DNA of 57,332 nucleotides, from the NCBI GenBank assembly GCA_002395135.1, contig DGWC01000097.1:14248-71579 (forward strand), written 5' to 3'. A program made the translations under genes and the position numbers. The notes below the pieces were generated by a model. That model saw nothing but the letters and a program-made list of their open reading frames with translations, did no database searches and had not been told where the DNA came from. This document shows positions 50,059-57,332 of this stretch, one piece after another. Each line of letters starts with the position of its first letter. Positions within the stretch are counted from its first letter, which is position 1. This stretch comes from Prevotella sp. UBA4268 (GTDB lineage Bacteria; Bacteroidota; Bacteroidia; Bacteroidales; Bacteroidaceae).

Positions 50059-50278
50059 GTTTTTCTTCTATTTCTATTGATTTTATTCGCGCTCACCTGC
50101 TATCATTCGGCCTGTGCTTTTCTGCCCATACTACCGCCACGCTCGTGGCAGAAAGAAAAGCCTCTCCATTCATCCTTGTCACATCTGAAAAAAAGAGAAC
50201 CTCACGCGCCGGTTCGCTATCACACCCCTGTCGGCCGCAACATCATCTCGCGAATGGTTTGCCACACGGCGGAATGCA
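50059..50278 (-). other. Long untranslated leader of the queuosine transporter gene
   Basis: About 220 bases lie between the expected transcription start and the ATG. A hairpin can be drawn from TTTCTGCC and GGCAGAAA around an inner CCAC/GTGG stem, close to the start codon. PreQ1-sensing riboswitches control such transporters elsewhere, but I could not match the known preQ1 motifs here. Confidence 0.35.
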
Positions 50279-50284
50279 CGTGTG

Positions 50285-50292
50285 CAAAGTTA
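50285..50292 (-). promoter_or_regulatory. -7 element of the queuosine transporter gene
   Basis: Minus-strand TAACTTTG. Confidence 0.6.
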
Positions 50293-50370
50293 GTAATTAT
50301 TTCAGAAACGGCAAAAAAACGAACTCGATTTCTCGGATTGCCGTCTGCATCCCATCCATTTTCACCCTCC

Positions 50371-50560
50371 GTTCCAATGGTTTGGAGCCTGAAAAGTGGC
50401 ACTTTGGAAAAGTAAATTAATGTAATTTGCTCGGTAAATTAACTTAATTTGAAAAGTAAATTATATTAATTTGCACGGTAAATTATATTAATTTGCTGAA
50501 GCATATCTTTGCCCCAGAGGCAGGAAAGCAGTGCTTCGTTGAAGGAAAAGCATAAGAATA
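50371..50560. repeat. 22-bp palindromic repeat array 4: four AT-rich units with flanking AAA-N7-TTT units
   Basis: AT-rich units begin at 50412, 50434, 50456 and 50478, exactly 22 bp apart. In the same register lie AAAGTGGCACTTT (centre 50399) and GTTCCAATGGTTT (50377) on the left, and AAAGCAGTGCTTC (50531) and AAAGCATAAGAAT (50547-50559) on the right. The slot at 50509 is degenerate. The array sits just behind the 3' end of the NotI-like endonuclease gene and upstream of the queuosine transporter promoter. Confidence 0.85.
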
Positions 50561-50572
50561 ATCCCATATTAT

Positions 50573-51427
50573 TTATTGATTGCTTTTAAAAAGCCTATCA
50601 CTTATACCCTTTTTCATTATCTTCTCCTTGAATTCCTCTATTGTTGGGAACCTGTCTTCGGGTGCTCCTCCGATTATTGTTTCAATACCTTCTATGGTTG
50701 TGCTATATATATTCTGATGTTCCAACCCCCAATTGTTTCCTTTCCATTTCATTGAAAAAGTACAAAAATCAACAGGATAATCTTTGTTATATGTTGTAAC
50801 CTTTGAACAATCTGAACTACATTGCAAATAGTCCATGGCAACATCTTGAATAACGAAAACGATCTTCTTTTTCCATGATTGTACAATCTTTCCTTTTTTG
50901 TATGCCTGCTGCATCATTGTTTTAGAAAACTCATTCGCCCAATTGATTCCAAAAGTATGCTTATTATGAATGAAATCATGGTACTTCAGATAATCTTGAA
51001 TGTAAGGATAAGGGGTTCCTGTTGTGCCGGCGGCCTGTATTTCAACACATTGAAAATCTTTTATTTGCTGGTTGCCGTCTAACTCTACTGCTACATAATC
51101 AACGCTTCCTCCGACGCCCATATCAACCTCTGGAATCCACATAACATTATTCCAATCAGAAAGATACTTCTTGCGGATTGTATTAAACATCTGATCTTCT
51201 TTGAATCTCTGTGGACAGATAATGATGGGCTGGAGAGATTTTCCAACAACACTCGCACCTACTGTGCAAATACCTACTTTAATTTCTGGCGTGCTCTTGC
51301 GAGGCTTGACACAAGTTCCATTCACATATTTACAAAACTGCTGCTTCACATCCAGTGCAAAAGACGCATCAAAGGTTCCACAATCATGACAAAAATACTC
51401 AATTGGAGTTCGATCTATTTTTTTCAT
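50573..51427 (-). CDS. NotI-like type II restriction endonuclease
   Basis: A 284-residue protein that resembles the NotI restriction enzyme family as I recall it. Cysteines early on (FCHDCG near 12-17, FCKYVNGTC near 31-39) could bind the structural iron found in NotI. Further landmarks are PIIICPQRF, EVDMGVGGSVDYVAVELD and VEIQAAGTTGTP, where Asp, Glu and Gln lie as in a PD-(D/E)XK-type active site. Its ATG overlaps the stop of the methylase gene by four bases (ATGA), the normal layout for a restriction-modification pair. It is AT-rich compared with flanking core genes. Confidence 0.75.
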   Translation of the reverse strand: MKKIDRTPIEYFCHDCGTFDASFALDVKQQFCKYVNGTCVKPRKSTPEIKVGICTVGASVVGKSLQPIIICPQRFKEDQMFNTIRKKYLSDWNNVMWIPEVDMGVGGSVDYVAVELDGNQQIKDFQCVEIQAAGTTGTPYPYIQDYLKYHDFIHNKHTFGINWANEFSKTMMQQAYKKGKIVQSWKKKIVFVIQDVAMDYLQCSSDCSKVTTYNKDYPVDFCTFSMKWKGNNWGLEHQNIYSTTIEGIETIIGGAPEDRFPTIEEFKEKIMKKGISDRLFKSNQ

Positions 51428-52479
51428 ATCAATAACAAGCCTATGCTCTCTATTCGTTTTTTTGCGTTTTCATTATACGATTTACTAAGTTCAATGCCAA
51501 TACCCCGACGATTCAATTTTAATGCGGCAGCGACGGTACTACCCGTTCCACTAAAAGGATCTAAGACAACTCCGTTTTCTGGGCATGTGGCCAGAATAGG
51601 AATTCGAAGTAATTCCTCTGGAAAAACGGCACAATGGCTATCCTTACGCCAAGTATCCTCGGGAACAATATCCCAGATATCAGTTGGCAGATGACCATTG
51701 GCACCGATACGCATAATATAGAAACCTTTTTCCTGAAGTTCTCTTGCTCTCCCACTAATGTCAGTGCTCTCGCTATGCCAAGCACGCTGAACGCCACGAA
51801 TTGTCATTCTGAAATCATTCAGTTTTCCAAGACGTATATCCATCAGTGTAGCATCAAGTGCTTTAAATGCTGCTTCTTTCTCTTCTTTTGTAAGAGTATT
51901 GCTTTCCTCAATCTGTCTTCTGTATTTTTTTCCACTCACACCTGTTGATGAGATTGTGGCTTCCTTGGTCACCTTGGGCTTTATAACGGGTTTGATTCTT
52001 ACCGAATCTGCATCATAATAATACTTCTTTGACTTCACAAAATGAAAGAAATGCTCATATGAATCCCGCAATCTGTCTTTGCAACTCTGAGTGCCTTTTA
52101 ACTGATTCCAGATGACATCATTCCGCATAATCCACCCTCCGGAATCCATTAAAGAAATGGCAACTCGCCATGGCATACCCATTAATTCTTTGTTATTATA
52201 CTTATCCCCGAGATTTAGCCATAAAGAACCGTCTTTAACCAATATGCGTTTGGCTTCAGAAAATATTCGGGTAAGTTTATTAACATATTCATCGAATGAG
52301 CCTTCGTTACCCACTTCGTGCACATCGTTATCATTATCATACCTCCGCATCCCCCAATAAGGAGGCGAAGTGATAATACAATTAACAGATTCGTCGTCCA
52401 TCATTTTCATGACGGAAAGACAATCCCCTTCTATCAGTTTATATCTCTCTGATGTATCAAGTACTAATTCATTTGTCAT
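51424..52479 (-). CDS. Type II DNA methyltransferase, N4-cytosine type (beta class)
   Basis: The 351-residue enzyme transfers a methyl group from SAM to DNA. TSPPYW (about residues 36-42) is the catalytic motif IV, and its serine form is typical of N4-cytosine methylases. DPFSGTGST (about 306) is the SAM-binding motif I, and the order IV before I defines the beta class. The start is placed at 52479 because a TATTTTTG box lies at 52489-52496, leaving a leader of only a few bases; an in-frame ATG at 52518 would be upstream of the promoter. It should protect host DNA from the overlapping endonuclease. The recognition site cannot be read. Confidence 0.88.
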   Translation of the reverse strand: MTNELVLDTSERYKLIEGDCLSVMKMMDDESVNCIITSPPYWGMRRYDNDNDVHEVGNEGSFDEYVNKLTRIFSEAKRILVKDGSLWLNLGDKYNNKELMGMPWRVAISLMDSGGWIMRNDVIWNQLKGTQSCKDRLRDSYEHFFHFVKSKKYYYDADSVRIKPVIKPKVTKEATISSTGVSGKKYRRQIEESNTLTKEEKEAAFKALDATLMDIRLGKLNDFRMTIRGVQRAWHSESTDISGRARELQEKGFYIMRIGANGHLPTDIWDIVPEDTWRKDSHCAVFPEELLRIPILATCPENGVVLDPFSGTGSTVAAALKLNRRGIGIELSKSYNENAKKRIESIGLLLI

Positions 52480-52488
52480 TTCAATGTG

Positions 52489-52496
52489 CAAAAATA
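52489..52496 (-). promoter_or_regulatory. -7 element of the restriction-modification pair, near-leaderless
   Basis: Minus-strand TATTTTTG, ten bases from the methylase ATG. The mRNA would start within a few bases of the start codon. Confidence 0.65.
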
Positions 52497-52711
52497 AGCA
52501 TTTTTCATGATAATCCATATTTTAACAGGAAAAAAAATCAAATTAATCATTTATTGAAGAGCGGAAATGAACATACCTATAGAAATCAGTGAAACCACCC
52601 TATAATTGAGGAAAAGTACAATGAAGATATATTCCACGCCACTTTATTTGTTGCACAAAACGGCTTTTTTGAGAAAAAAATCAAGAAAAATGCACTCTTT
52701 TTGATAATTTT

Positions 52712-52754
52712 GTGGAGAAAAGTGGTGGAAAGTGGAGGAAAATGTGTATCTTTG
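52712..52754 (+). promoter_or_regulatory. mraZ promoter with MraZ-type operator repeats
   Basis: GTGGA, GTGGT and GTGGA occur at 52712, 52722 and 52732, with a 10-bp period and G/A-rich 5-base spacers. This is the spacing of known MraZ boxes (TGGG-like repeats every 10 bp). The -7 box TATCTTTG follows at 52747-52754, so the repeats cover the -33 region and would allow MraZ to repress its own operon. Confidence 0.8.
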
Positions 52755-52782
52755 AACCCGAATTCTTTTTAAGAAGAAACGC

Positions 52783-53247
52783 ATGCGATTTTTAGGAAAC
52801 ATAGAAGCAAAGACAGACGCCAAGGGAAGAGCCTTCCTGCCCGCCGTGTTCCGCAAGGTGCTCCAGGCATCGGGCGAAGAGTCGCTCGTGATGCGCAAGG
52901 ATGTCTTCCAGCCGTGCCTGGTGCTCTATCCGGAGTCGGTCTGGAATGAGCAGATGGACACGCTGCGCAAGCGTCTGAACCGCTGGAACCGCGAACACCA
53001 GGAGATTTACCGCCAGTTTGTAAGCGACGTGGAACTGGTGACTCTCGACGGCAACGGCCGCTTCCTCATCCCCAAGCGCTACCTGAAACTGGCCGAAATT
53101 GAGCAGGGCATCAAGTTCATCGGCATGGGCGACACCATAGAGATATGGAGCGCCGCCCGCGCAGAGAAGCCTTTCATGGAGCCGGAAGCCTTCGGCAAGG
53201 CACTGGAGAGCGTGATGGGCGAGGACGACATGAAGTGTGAGGAATAA
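52783..53247 (+). CDS. mraZ: Transcriptional regulator MraZ
   Basis: MraZ forms a ring and represses its own division and cell-wall operon by binding direct repeats upstream. The 154-residue protein has two SpoVT/AbrB-like halves: LGNIEAKTDAKGRAFLPAVFR (about 4-24) and DVELVTLDGNGRFLIPKRYLKLAEI (about 86-110). Its operator-like repeats lie at 52712-52736. It is the first gene of the cluster and is followed by rsmH after 18 bases. Confidence 0.95.
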   Translation: MRFLGNIEAKTDAKGRAFLPAVFRKVLQASGEESLVMRKDVFQPCLVLYPESVWNEQMDTLRKRLNRWNREHQEIYRQFVSDVELVTLDGNGRFLIPKRYLKLAEIEQGIKFIGMGDTIEIWSAARAEKPFMEPEAFGKALESVMGEDDMKCEE

Positions 53248-53265
53248 AGAAAGGCAACGAGCGAA

Positions 53266-54186
53266 ATGGCAACCAAGGCAGAAACATACCATGTGCCTGT
53301 TCTCTTGAATGAGAGCATCGACGGGCTGAACATCCAACCCGACGGTATCTATGTGGACGTGACATTCGGCGGCGGTGGCCATAGCAGGGAGATACTGAAC
53401 CGGCTGGGCAAAAACGGCCACCTGTACAGTTTCGACCAGGATGCCGATGCCGAGAACAACATCATCAGCGACGACAGGTTCACCTTCGTGAGGAGCAATT
53501 TCAGGTATCTGAAAAACTGGATGCGCTACTATGGTGTGGAGCAAATCGACGGCCTGCTGGGCGACCTGGGCGTTTCGAGCCATCATTTCGACGATGAGAC
53601 GCGCGGATTCTCGTTCCGCTTCGACGCGCCGCTGGACATGAGGATGAACAAGCGCGCCGGCGAGACGGCCGCCGACATCCTGAACAAGAGCAGCGAGGAA
53701 AGGCTCGCCGACATGTTCTACCTGTACGGGGAACTGAAAAACGCACGTCGCATTGCCGCCACCATCGTGAAGGCGCGCACGCAGCAGGCCATCCTCACCA
53801 CGCAGGACTTCCTGAACGCCGTGCAGCCACTCTTCCAGCGAGAAAGAGAGAAGAAAGAGATGGCCAAACTGTTCCAGGCACTGCGCATCGAGGTGAACCA
53901 CGAGATGAACGCCCTGAAGGAGATGCTGCTGGCAGCCACCGACATCATGAAACCAGGGGGCCGGCTGAGCGTCATCACCTATCACTCGCTGGAAGACCGC
54001 ATCGTGAAGAACGTGATGAAGACGGGCAACACGGAAGGTAATGCGCGGCAAGACTTCTTCGGGAGGTTTGAAACTCCGTTCACCCTCGTGAACAACAAGG
54101 TGATTACGCCATCGGCCGAGGAACAGGAGCGCAACCCGCGCAGCAGGAGCGCAAAACTGAGAATCGCAGAAAAGAAACAGCATTGA
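53266..54186 (+). CDS. rsmH: 16S rRNA m4C1402 methyltransferase
   Basis: RsmH (formerly MraW) methylates N4 of C1402 in the ribosomal P site. The 306-residue protein has the start YHVPVLLNESIDGL, the SAM-binding DVTFGGGGHSREIL (about 31-44), GLLGDLGVSSHHFDDETRGFSFRFDAPLDMRMN (about 98-130) and SVITYHSLEDRIVK (about 235-248). It follows mraZ closely and precedes ftsL, the usual order of the division cluster. Confidence 0.96.
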   Translation: MATKAETYHVPVLLNESIDGLNIQPDGIYVDVTFGGGGHSREILNRLGKNGHLYSFDQDADAENNIISDDRFTFVRSNFRYLKNWMRYYGVEQIDGLLGDLGVSSHHFDDETRGFSFRFDAPLDMRMNKRAGETAADILNKSSEERLADMFYLYGELKNARRIAATIVKARTQQAILTTQDFLNAVQPLFQREREKKEMAKLFQALRIEVNHEMNALKEMLLAATDIMKPGGRLSVITYHSLEDRIVKNVMKTGNTEGNARQDFFGRFETPFTLVNNKVITPSAEEQERNPRSRSAKLRIAEKKQH

Positions 54187-54212
54187 CCCGTATAAAGACG
54201 AATAATATATAC

Positions 54213-54773
54213 ATGACTGATAATATCTATCCATTAAATCTGAAAGAGAAAGCAAAGAAGGAGGAGACTCCCGGGCCTTCTGCGGGAGCAGAGGAGCCCG
54301 GAGAGTCGTCCCAAAAACCTGCCGAACCGGAAGACACGCCGGCTAAGGAGGCCCCAGAGGAAAAGGAGCCGCAAGCCGACCATAAGGAAAAGCAGGAGCC
54401 CTCTCTGCAGGATGCCATCAAGGAGCAGGCTCGCGAGGACGAGCGCCCGCAGTCGTCTACCTTCACGCTGAGGAAGATTCTCGGCGGCGACTGGCTGACG
54501 ACCGATTTCCTGCGCAGGCAGATTGGAGTGATATTGCTGGTGGTAGGCCTGTCTATCGTTTACATTTCCAACAGATACAGTTGTCAGAAGGACATGCTGG
54601 AGATAGACAAACTGAACGCTGAACTGATCGACGCGAAATACAAAGCACTGTCGAGCAGCAGCGAACTGACAGAGAAATGCAGGGAGAGCAACGTGCTTGA
54701 CCTGCTGAAGAGCAACAAGGACAGTGTGCTGAAAATAGCCAATCAGCCACCTTATATTATATATACGCCTTGA
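54213..54773 (+). CDS. ftsL: FtsL-like cell division protein
   Basis: A 186-residue single-span membrane protein: a long acidic, Pro/Glu-rich cytoplasmic region (about 10-85), a membrane helix (IGVILLVVGLSIVYISNRY, about 109-127) and a periplasmic coiled-coil segment (CQKDMLEIDKLNAELIDAKYKALSSSSELTEKCRES). FtsL/FtsL-like proteins stabilise the divisome. I name it from position between rsmH and ftsI and from the architecture; sequence conservation in this family is low. The ATG at 54213 is preferred to an upstream one overlapping rsmH. Confidence 0.82.
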   Translation: MTDNIYPLNLKEKAKKEETPGPSAGAEEPGESSQKPAEPEDTPAKEAPEEKEPQADHKEKQEPSLQDAIKEQAREDERPQSSTFTLRKILGGDWLTTDFLRRQIGVILLVVGLSIVYISNRYSCQKDMLEIDKLNAELIDAKYKALSSSSELTEKCRESNVLDLLKSNKDSVLKIANQPPYIIYTP

Positions 54774-54816
54774 GTGAACAAAGAAATATAACATACACCT
54801 ATTATAATATATAAGC

Positions 54817-56973
54817 ATGGGCAGTCTATTTGACAGAAAGAAAATCATTCCTCGCTACAAGGGCATCGGCTATCTGATGGTCTTGCTGGGACTGCTCATT
54901 GTGGGTAAATCCCTGTATACGGCCACCGTGAAGCGTGATTACTGGATGAAAGTGGCCAACAGGCTGAAACGCGACAGCGTGGATGTGAAGCCCGTGAGAG
55001 GAAACATACTCAGTTGCGACGGCCAGTTGATGGCAAGCAGCCTGCCCGAATACAAGATGTTCATGGACTTCCAGGCGCTGCACGACAGCAAGACCGACTC
55101 GCTGTGGTATGAAAAACTGGACAGCATCTGCGAGGGACTGCACGACATCTTCCCCGAGAGGAGCAAGCAGGCCTTCAGAGACAGCCTGGAAAAAGGACAT
55201 AAGAAGATGAGCCGCAACTGGCCGATATGGAAGAGGCGCGTGAGTTACGACACCTATTCAGAGGTGAAGAGCCTGCCCATCTTCAGCATGCGGCCGTTCA
55301 AAGGCGGATTCCACACAGAGGAGTTCAACTCGCGCCAGCGCCCCTTCGGCTCGCTGGCTGAGCGCACGGTGGGCGACATGTTCGGCGCCAAAGACACGGC
55401 GCGCTGCGGTCTGGAACTCTCTTTCGACTCCATCCTGCGCGGAAAGTCGGGCATTGTGCAGCGCAAGAAGGTGATGAACAAGTATCTGAGCATCACCGAG
55501 CGTGCCCCCATCGACGGTGCCGACATCGTGACCACCATCGACGTGAACATGCAAGACTTGGCTGAACGAGCCCTGATTGACGAACTGAAACTGATCAACG
55601 GCAACGTGGGCGTGGCCATAGTCATGGAGGTGGAGACGGGAGACGTGAAGGCCATCGTCAACATGAGCAAAGTGGGCGACGGACAATACCGCGAAACACA
55701 GAACCATGCCGTGTCGGACTTGCTGGAGCCGGGCTCCGTATTCAAGACGGCCTCCATCATGGTGGCCCTCGACGACGGCGTGGTGGACACCACCTACAAG
55801 GTGGAGACCTTCGGCGGCATCATGGACATGCACGGGGCAAAGATGCGCGACCACAACTGGCACCGAGGCGGTTACGGACTGCTCTCGCTACCGCAAACGC
55901 TGGAATACAGTTCCAACATCGGCGTGAGCCGCATCATTGACGAGCACTACGGCAAGAACCCCGAGAAATATGTGGAAGGTATCTATCGACTGGGACTGGC
56001 CGACGACCTGAAGATTCCGCTGGTGGGTTCCTCGCCGGCACGCATCCGCAAGCCGAGAATGGACAAGACCGGCAAGCACTGGGCCAACTGGAGCAAGACG
56101 GCTCTGGCTTGGATGAGCATCGGATACGAGACGCAGGTGCCGCCCATATCCACGCTCACCTTCTATAATGCCATCGCCAACAACGGGCGGATGATGCGCC
56201 CGCGGTTTGTGAAACAGGTGGTGAAAGACGGTGAAGTGCTCATGGACTTCCCGCCAGAAGTGATCCGCCCGCAAATCTGCAAGCCGAAGACGCTGAAAGA
56301 GATACAGACCATTCTCTACCACGTGGTTAGCCAAGGACTGGGAAAGAAGGCTGGCTCCAAGTCGTTCAAGGTGGCGGGCAAGACGGGAACGGCACAGATT
56401 TCGAAAGGTGCCGGCGGCTACAAGAGCGGCCAGATGAACTATCTGCTGTCGTTTGCAGGCTATTTCCCTGCCGATGCGCCCCGCTATAGTTGCATCGTGT
56501 GCATTCAGAAGTCGGGACTTCCCGCATCGGGCGGCGGCATGAGCGGCGTGGTGTTCCACCATATAGCAGAGGGCATCATGGCACAAGACCTGAAGCGGAA
56601 CGCGTCAGATGCGCGCGACTCGCTGTCGATTCTGATTCCCGACGTGAAAAACGGAAACATGCTTTCTGCTGACTTCGTGCTCTCGCACCTGGGCATGAAC
56701 AACTACAACTGGAGCGGAAGTTACGCCGACGGCAACCCCGTATGGGGCAAGGCCACCAACGATAAGAAAAGCCTGCAGGTGAACAAGTTGAAGCAATACG
56801 CACAAGACCTCGTGCCCGACGTGGAAGGAATGGGCGCGCGCGATGCGGTCTTCATGCTTGAGAGCCGCGGACTGAGAGTGAAACTCGACGGCAGGGGCAA
56901 GGTGATTGCCCAGAGCCTGCCGGCGGGACATAAGATAAAAACGGGTGAAATCTGTTCTTTAAAACTGCATTGA
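54817..56973 (+). CDS. ftsI: Septal peptidoglycan transpeptidase (PBP3) with PASTA domain
   Basis: FtsI cross-links peptidoglycan at the division site. The 718-residue protein has one N-terminal membrane helix ([17 protein letters not shown]), a pedestal domain with [24 protein letters not shown], and the penicillin-binding domain with catalytic SVFK (about 306), SSN (YSSNIG, about 364) and KTGT (AGKTGTAQ, about 522). A PASTA-like segment ([40 protein letters not shown]) forms the C-terminus. It is followed by murE after one base. Confidence 0.95.
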   Translation: MGSLFDRKKIIPRYKGIGYLMVLLGLLIVGKSLYTATVKRDYWMKVANRLKRDSVDVKPVRGNILSCDGQLMASSLPEYKMFMDFQALHDSKTDSLWYEKLDSICEGLHDIFPERSKQAFRDSLEKGHKKMSRNWPIWKRRVSYDTYSEVKSLPIFSMRPFKGGFHTEEFNSRQRPFGSLAERTVGDMFGAKDTARCGLELSFDSILRGKSGIVQRKKVMNKYLSITERAPIDGADIVTTIDVNMQDLAERALIDELKLINGNVGVAIVMEVETGDVKAIVNMSKVGDGQYRETQNHAVSDLLEPGSVFKTASIMVALDDGVVDTTYKVETFGGIMDMHGAKMRDHNWHRGGYGLLSLPQTLEYSSNIGVSRIIDEHYGKNPEKYVEGIYRLGLADDLKIPLVGSSPARIRKPRMDKTGKHWANWSKTALAWMSIGYETQVPPISTLTFYNAIANNGRMMRPRFVKQVVKDGEVLMDFPPEVIRPQICKPKTLKEIQTILYHVVSQGLGKKAGSKSFKVAGKTGTAQISKGAGGYKSGQMNYLLSFAGYFPADAPRYSCIVCIQKSGLPASGGGMSGVVFHHIAEGIMAQDLKRNASDARDSLSILIPDVKNGNMLSADFVLSHLGMNNYNWSGSYADGNPVWGKATNDKKSLQVNKLKQYAQDLVPDVEGMGARDAVFMLESRGLRVKLDGRGKVIAQSLPAGHKIKTGEICSLKLH

Positions 56974-56974
56974 T

Positions 56975-57332
56975 ATGAAACTGAACGAGTTGCTGAAAAA
57001 CATCAAGCCTTTAGAAATAGCCGGAGATACCGACAAGGACATCTGCGGCATCAACATCGACAGCCGCAAAATTGCTGCCGGACATCTGTTTGTTGCCATG
57101 AAGGGAACCCAGGTGGACGGCCACATCTTCATCGGCAAGGCCGAGGAACTGGGAGCCGTTGCCGTTCTGTGCGAAGACATGCCGGAAGTGAAAAAAGAGG
57201 GTGTTACCTATGTACGGGTGGAATCCACGGAAGATGCCGTGGGCAAAGTGGCAACCTTGTTCTACGGCAATCCGTCCACAAAACTGAAACTGGTGGGCGT
57301 TACCGGCACGAATGGCAAGACCACCATCGCCA
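56975..57332 (+). CDS. murE: UDP-N-acetylmuramyl-tripeptide synthetase, N-terminal part (runs off the window)
   Basis: MurE adds the third amino acid to UDP-MurNAc-dipeptide. The 119 visible codons cover the N-terminal domain ([39 protein letters not shown]) and the ATP-binding loop [11 protein letters not shown] (about 109-119). The cluster position directly after ftsI supports MurE rather than MurF, which is already encoded at 2280-3635. The rest lies beyond the window. Confidence 0.93.
   Translation, partial: MKLNELLKNIKPLEIAGDTDKDICGINIDSRKIAAGHLFVAMKGTQVDGHIFIGKAEELGAVAVLCEDMPEVKKEGVTYVRVESTEDAVGKVATLFYGNPSTKLKLVGVTGTNGKTTIA

Noticed and set aside
50059..50278. preQ1 riboswitch ahead of the queuosine transporter
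   Set aside because: I could not find the C-rich loop and A-rich tail of preQ1-I or the layouts of types II and III by eye, so I report only a long leader.

Overview
The window looks like a chromosomal segment of a Bacteroidales bacterium, most likely Prevotella or a close relative. The evidence is two SusC/SusD pairs, many promoters with the Bacteroidetes -7 element TAnnTTTG, a GlsA/GlsB glycine-lipid pair, a dut-TPR-DUF4292-EnvC cluster, and a division cluster mraZ-rsmH-ftsL-ftsI-murE with murF encoded far away. Most core genes are moderately GC-rich. Several AT-rich patches carry accessory genes.

Layout. 1-2060 is an accessory, partly decayed zone: the N-terminus of a restriction-type protein with its small HTH regulator, a tyrosine-integrase remnant, and a RelE-type toxin-antitoxin module whose antitoxin has an internal amber codon. 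2280-3635 is murF. 3903-10351 (minus) is a SusC-SusD-small lipoprotein-Calx-beta lipoprotein operon. 10665-10740 is tRNA-Pro(CGG), followed by remnants of an element that integrated at its 3' end. 11461-11684 is the first copy of a candidate structured RNA. 11939-15802 holds an outer-membrane barrel protein and two secreted proteins. 15824-18576 has two tandem NSS-type transporters. 18647-22676 has a VanZ-like protein, a CYTH protein, a 47-residue membrane peptide, RF2 and an acyl-CoA ligase. 22829-25110 has an MFS transporter and an M20 deacylase. 25160-30189 (minus) is the dut-TPR-DUF4292-EnvC operon. 30321-31314 is tatA-tatC.

31523-32200 is a HigBA module with the second copy of the structured RNA directly behind it. 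Then come a lipoprotein-like gene with no normal start codon, a dGTPase, a serpin, a DUF6624 lipoprotein, aldA with a striking inverted repeat around its promoter, a second SusC/SusD pair, a histidine phosphatase, glsA-glsB, a VanX-like dipeptidase and a queuosine-precursor transporter. 50573-52479 is an AT-rich restriction-modification island (NotI-like endonuclease plus m4C-type methylase). The window closes with the start of the division and cell-wall cluster under a MraZ-type operator.

Two signals stand out that gene annotation does not explain. First, four intergenic arrays (about 3632-3885, 12825-13013, 38160-38460, 50371-50560) are built of 22-bp units, each an imperfect palindrome. 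Three of them contain exactly four AT-rich units flanked, in the same 22-bp register, by a second kind of palindrome (AAA-N7-TTT). Second, two diverged copies of a roughly 190-nt rod-shaped RNA candidate (11461-11684 and about 32240-32445) share ends and apex, while their stems differ in sequence but keep pairing. Each lies directly downstream of an HTH/XRE gene or remnant. All of this was read by eye, so database searches and covariance tests remain to be done.
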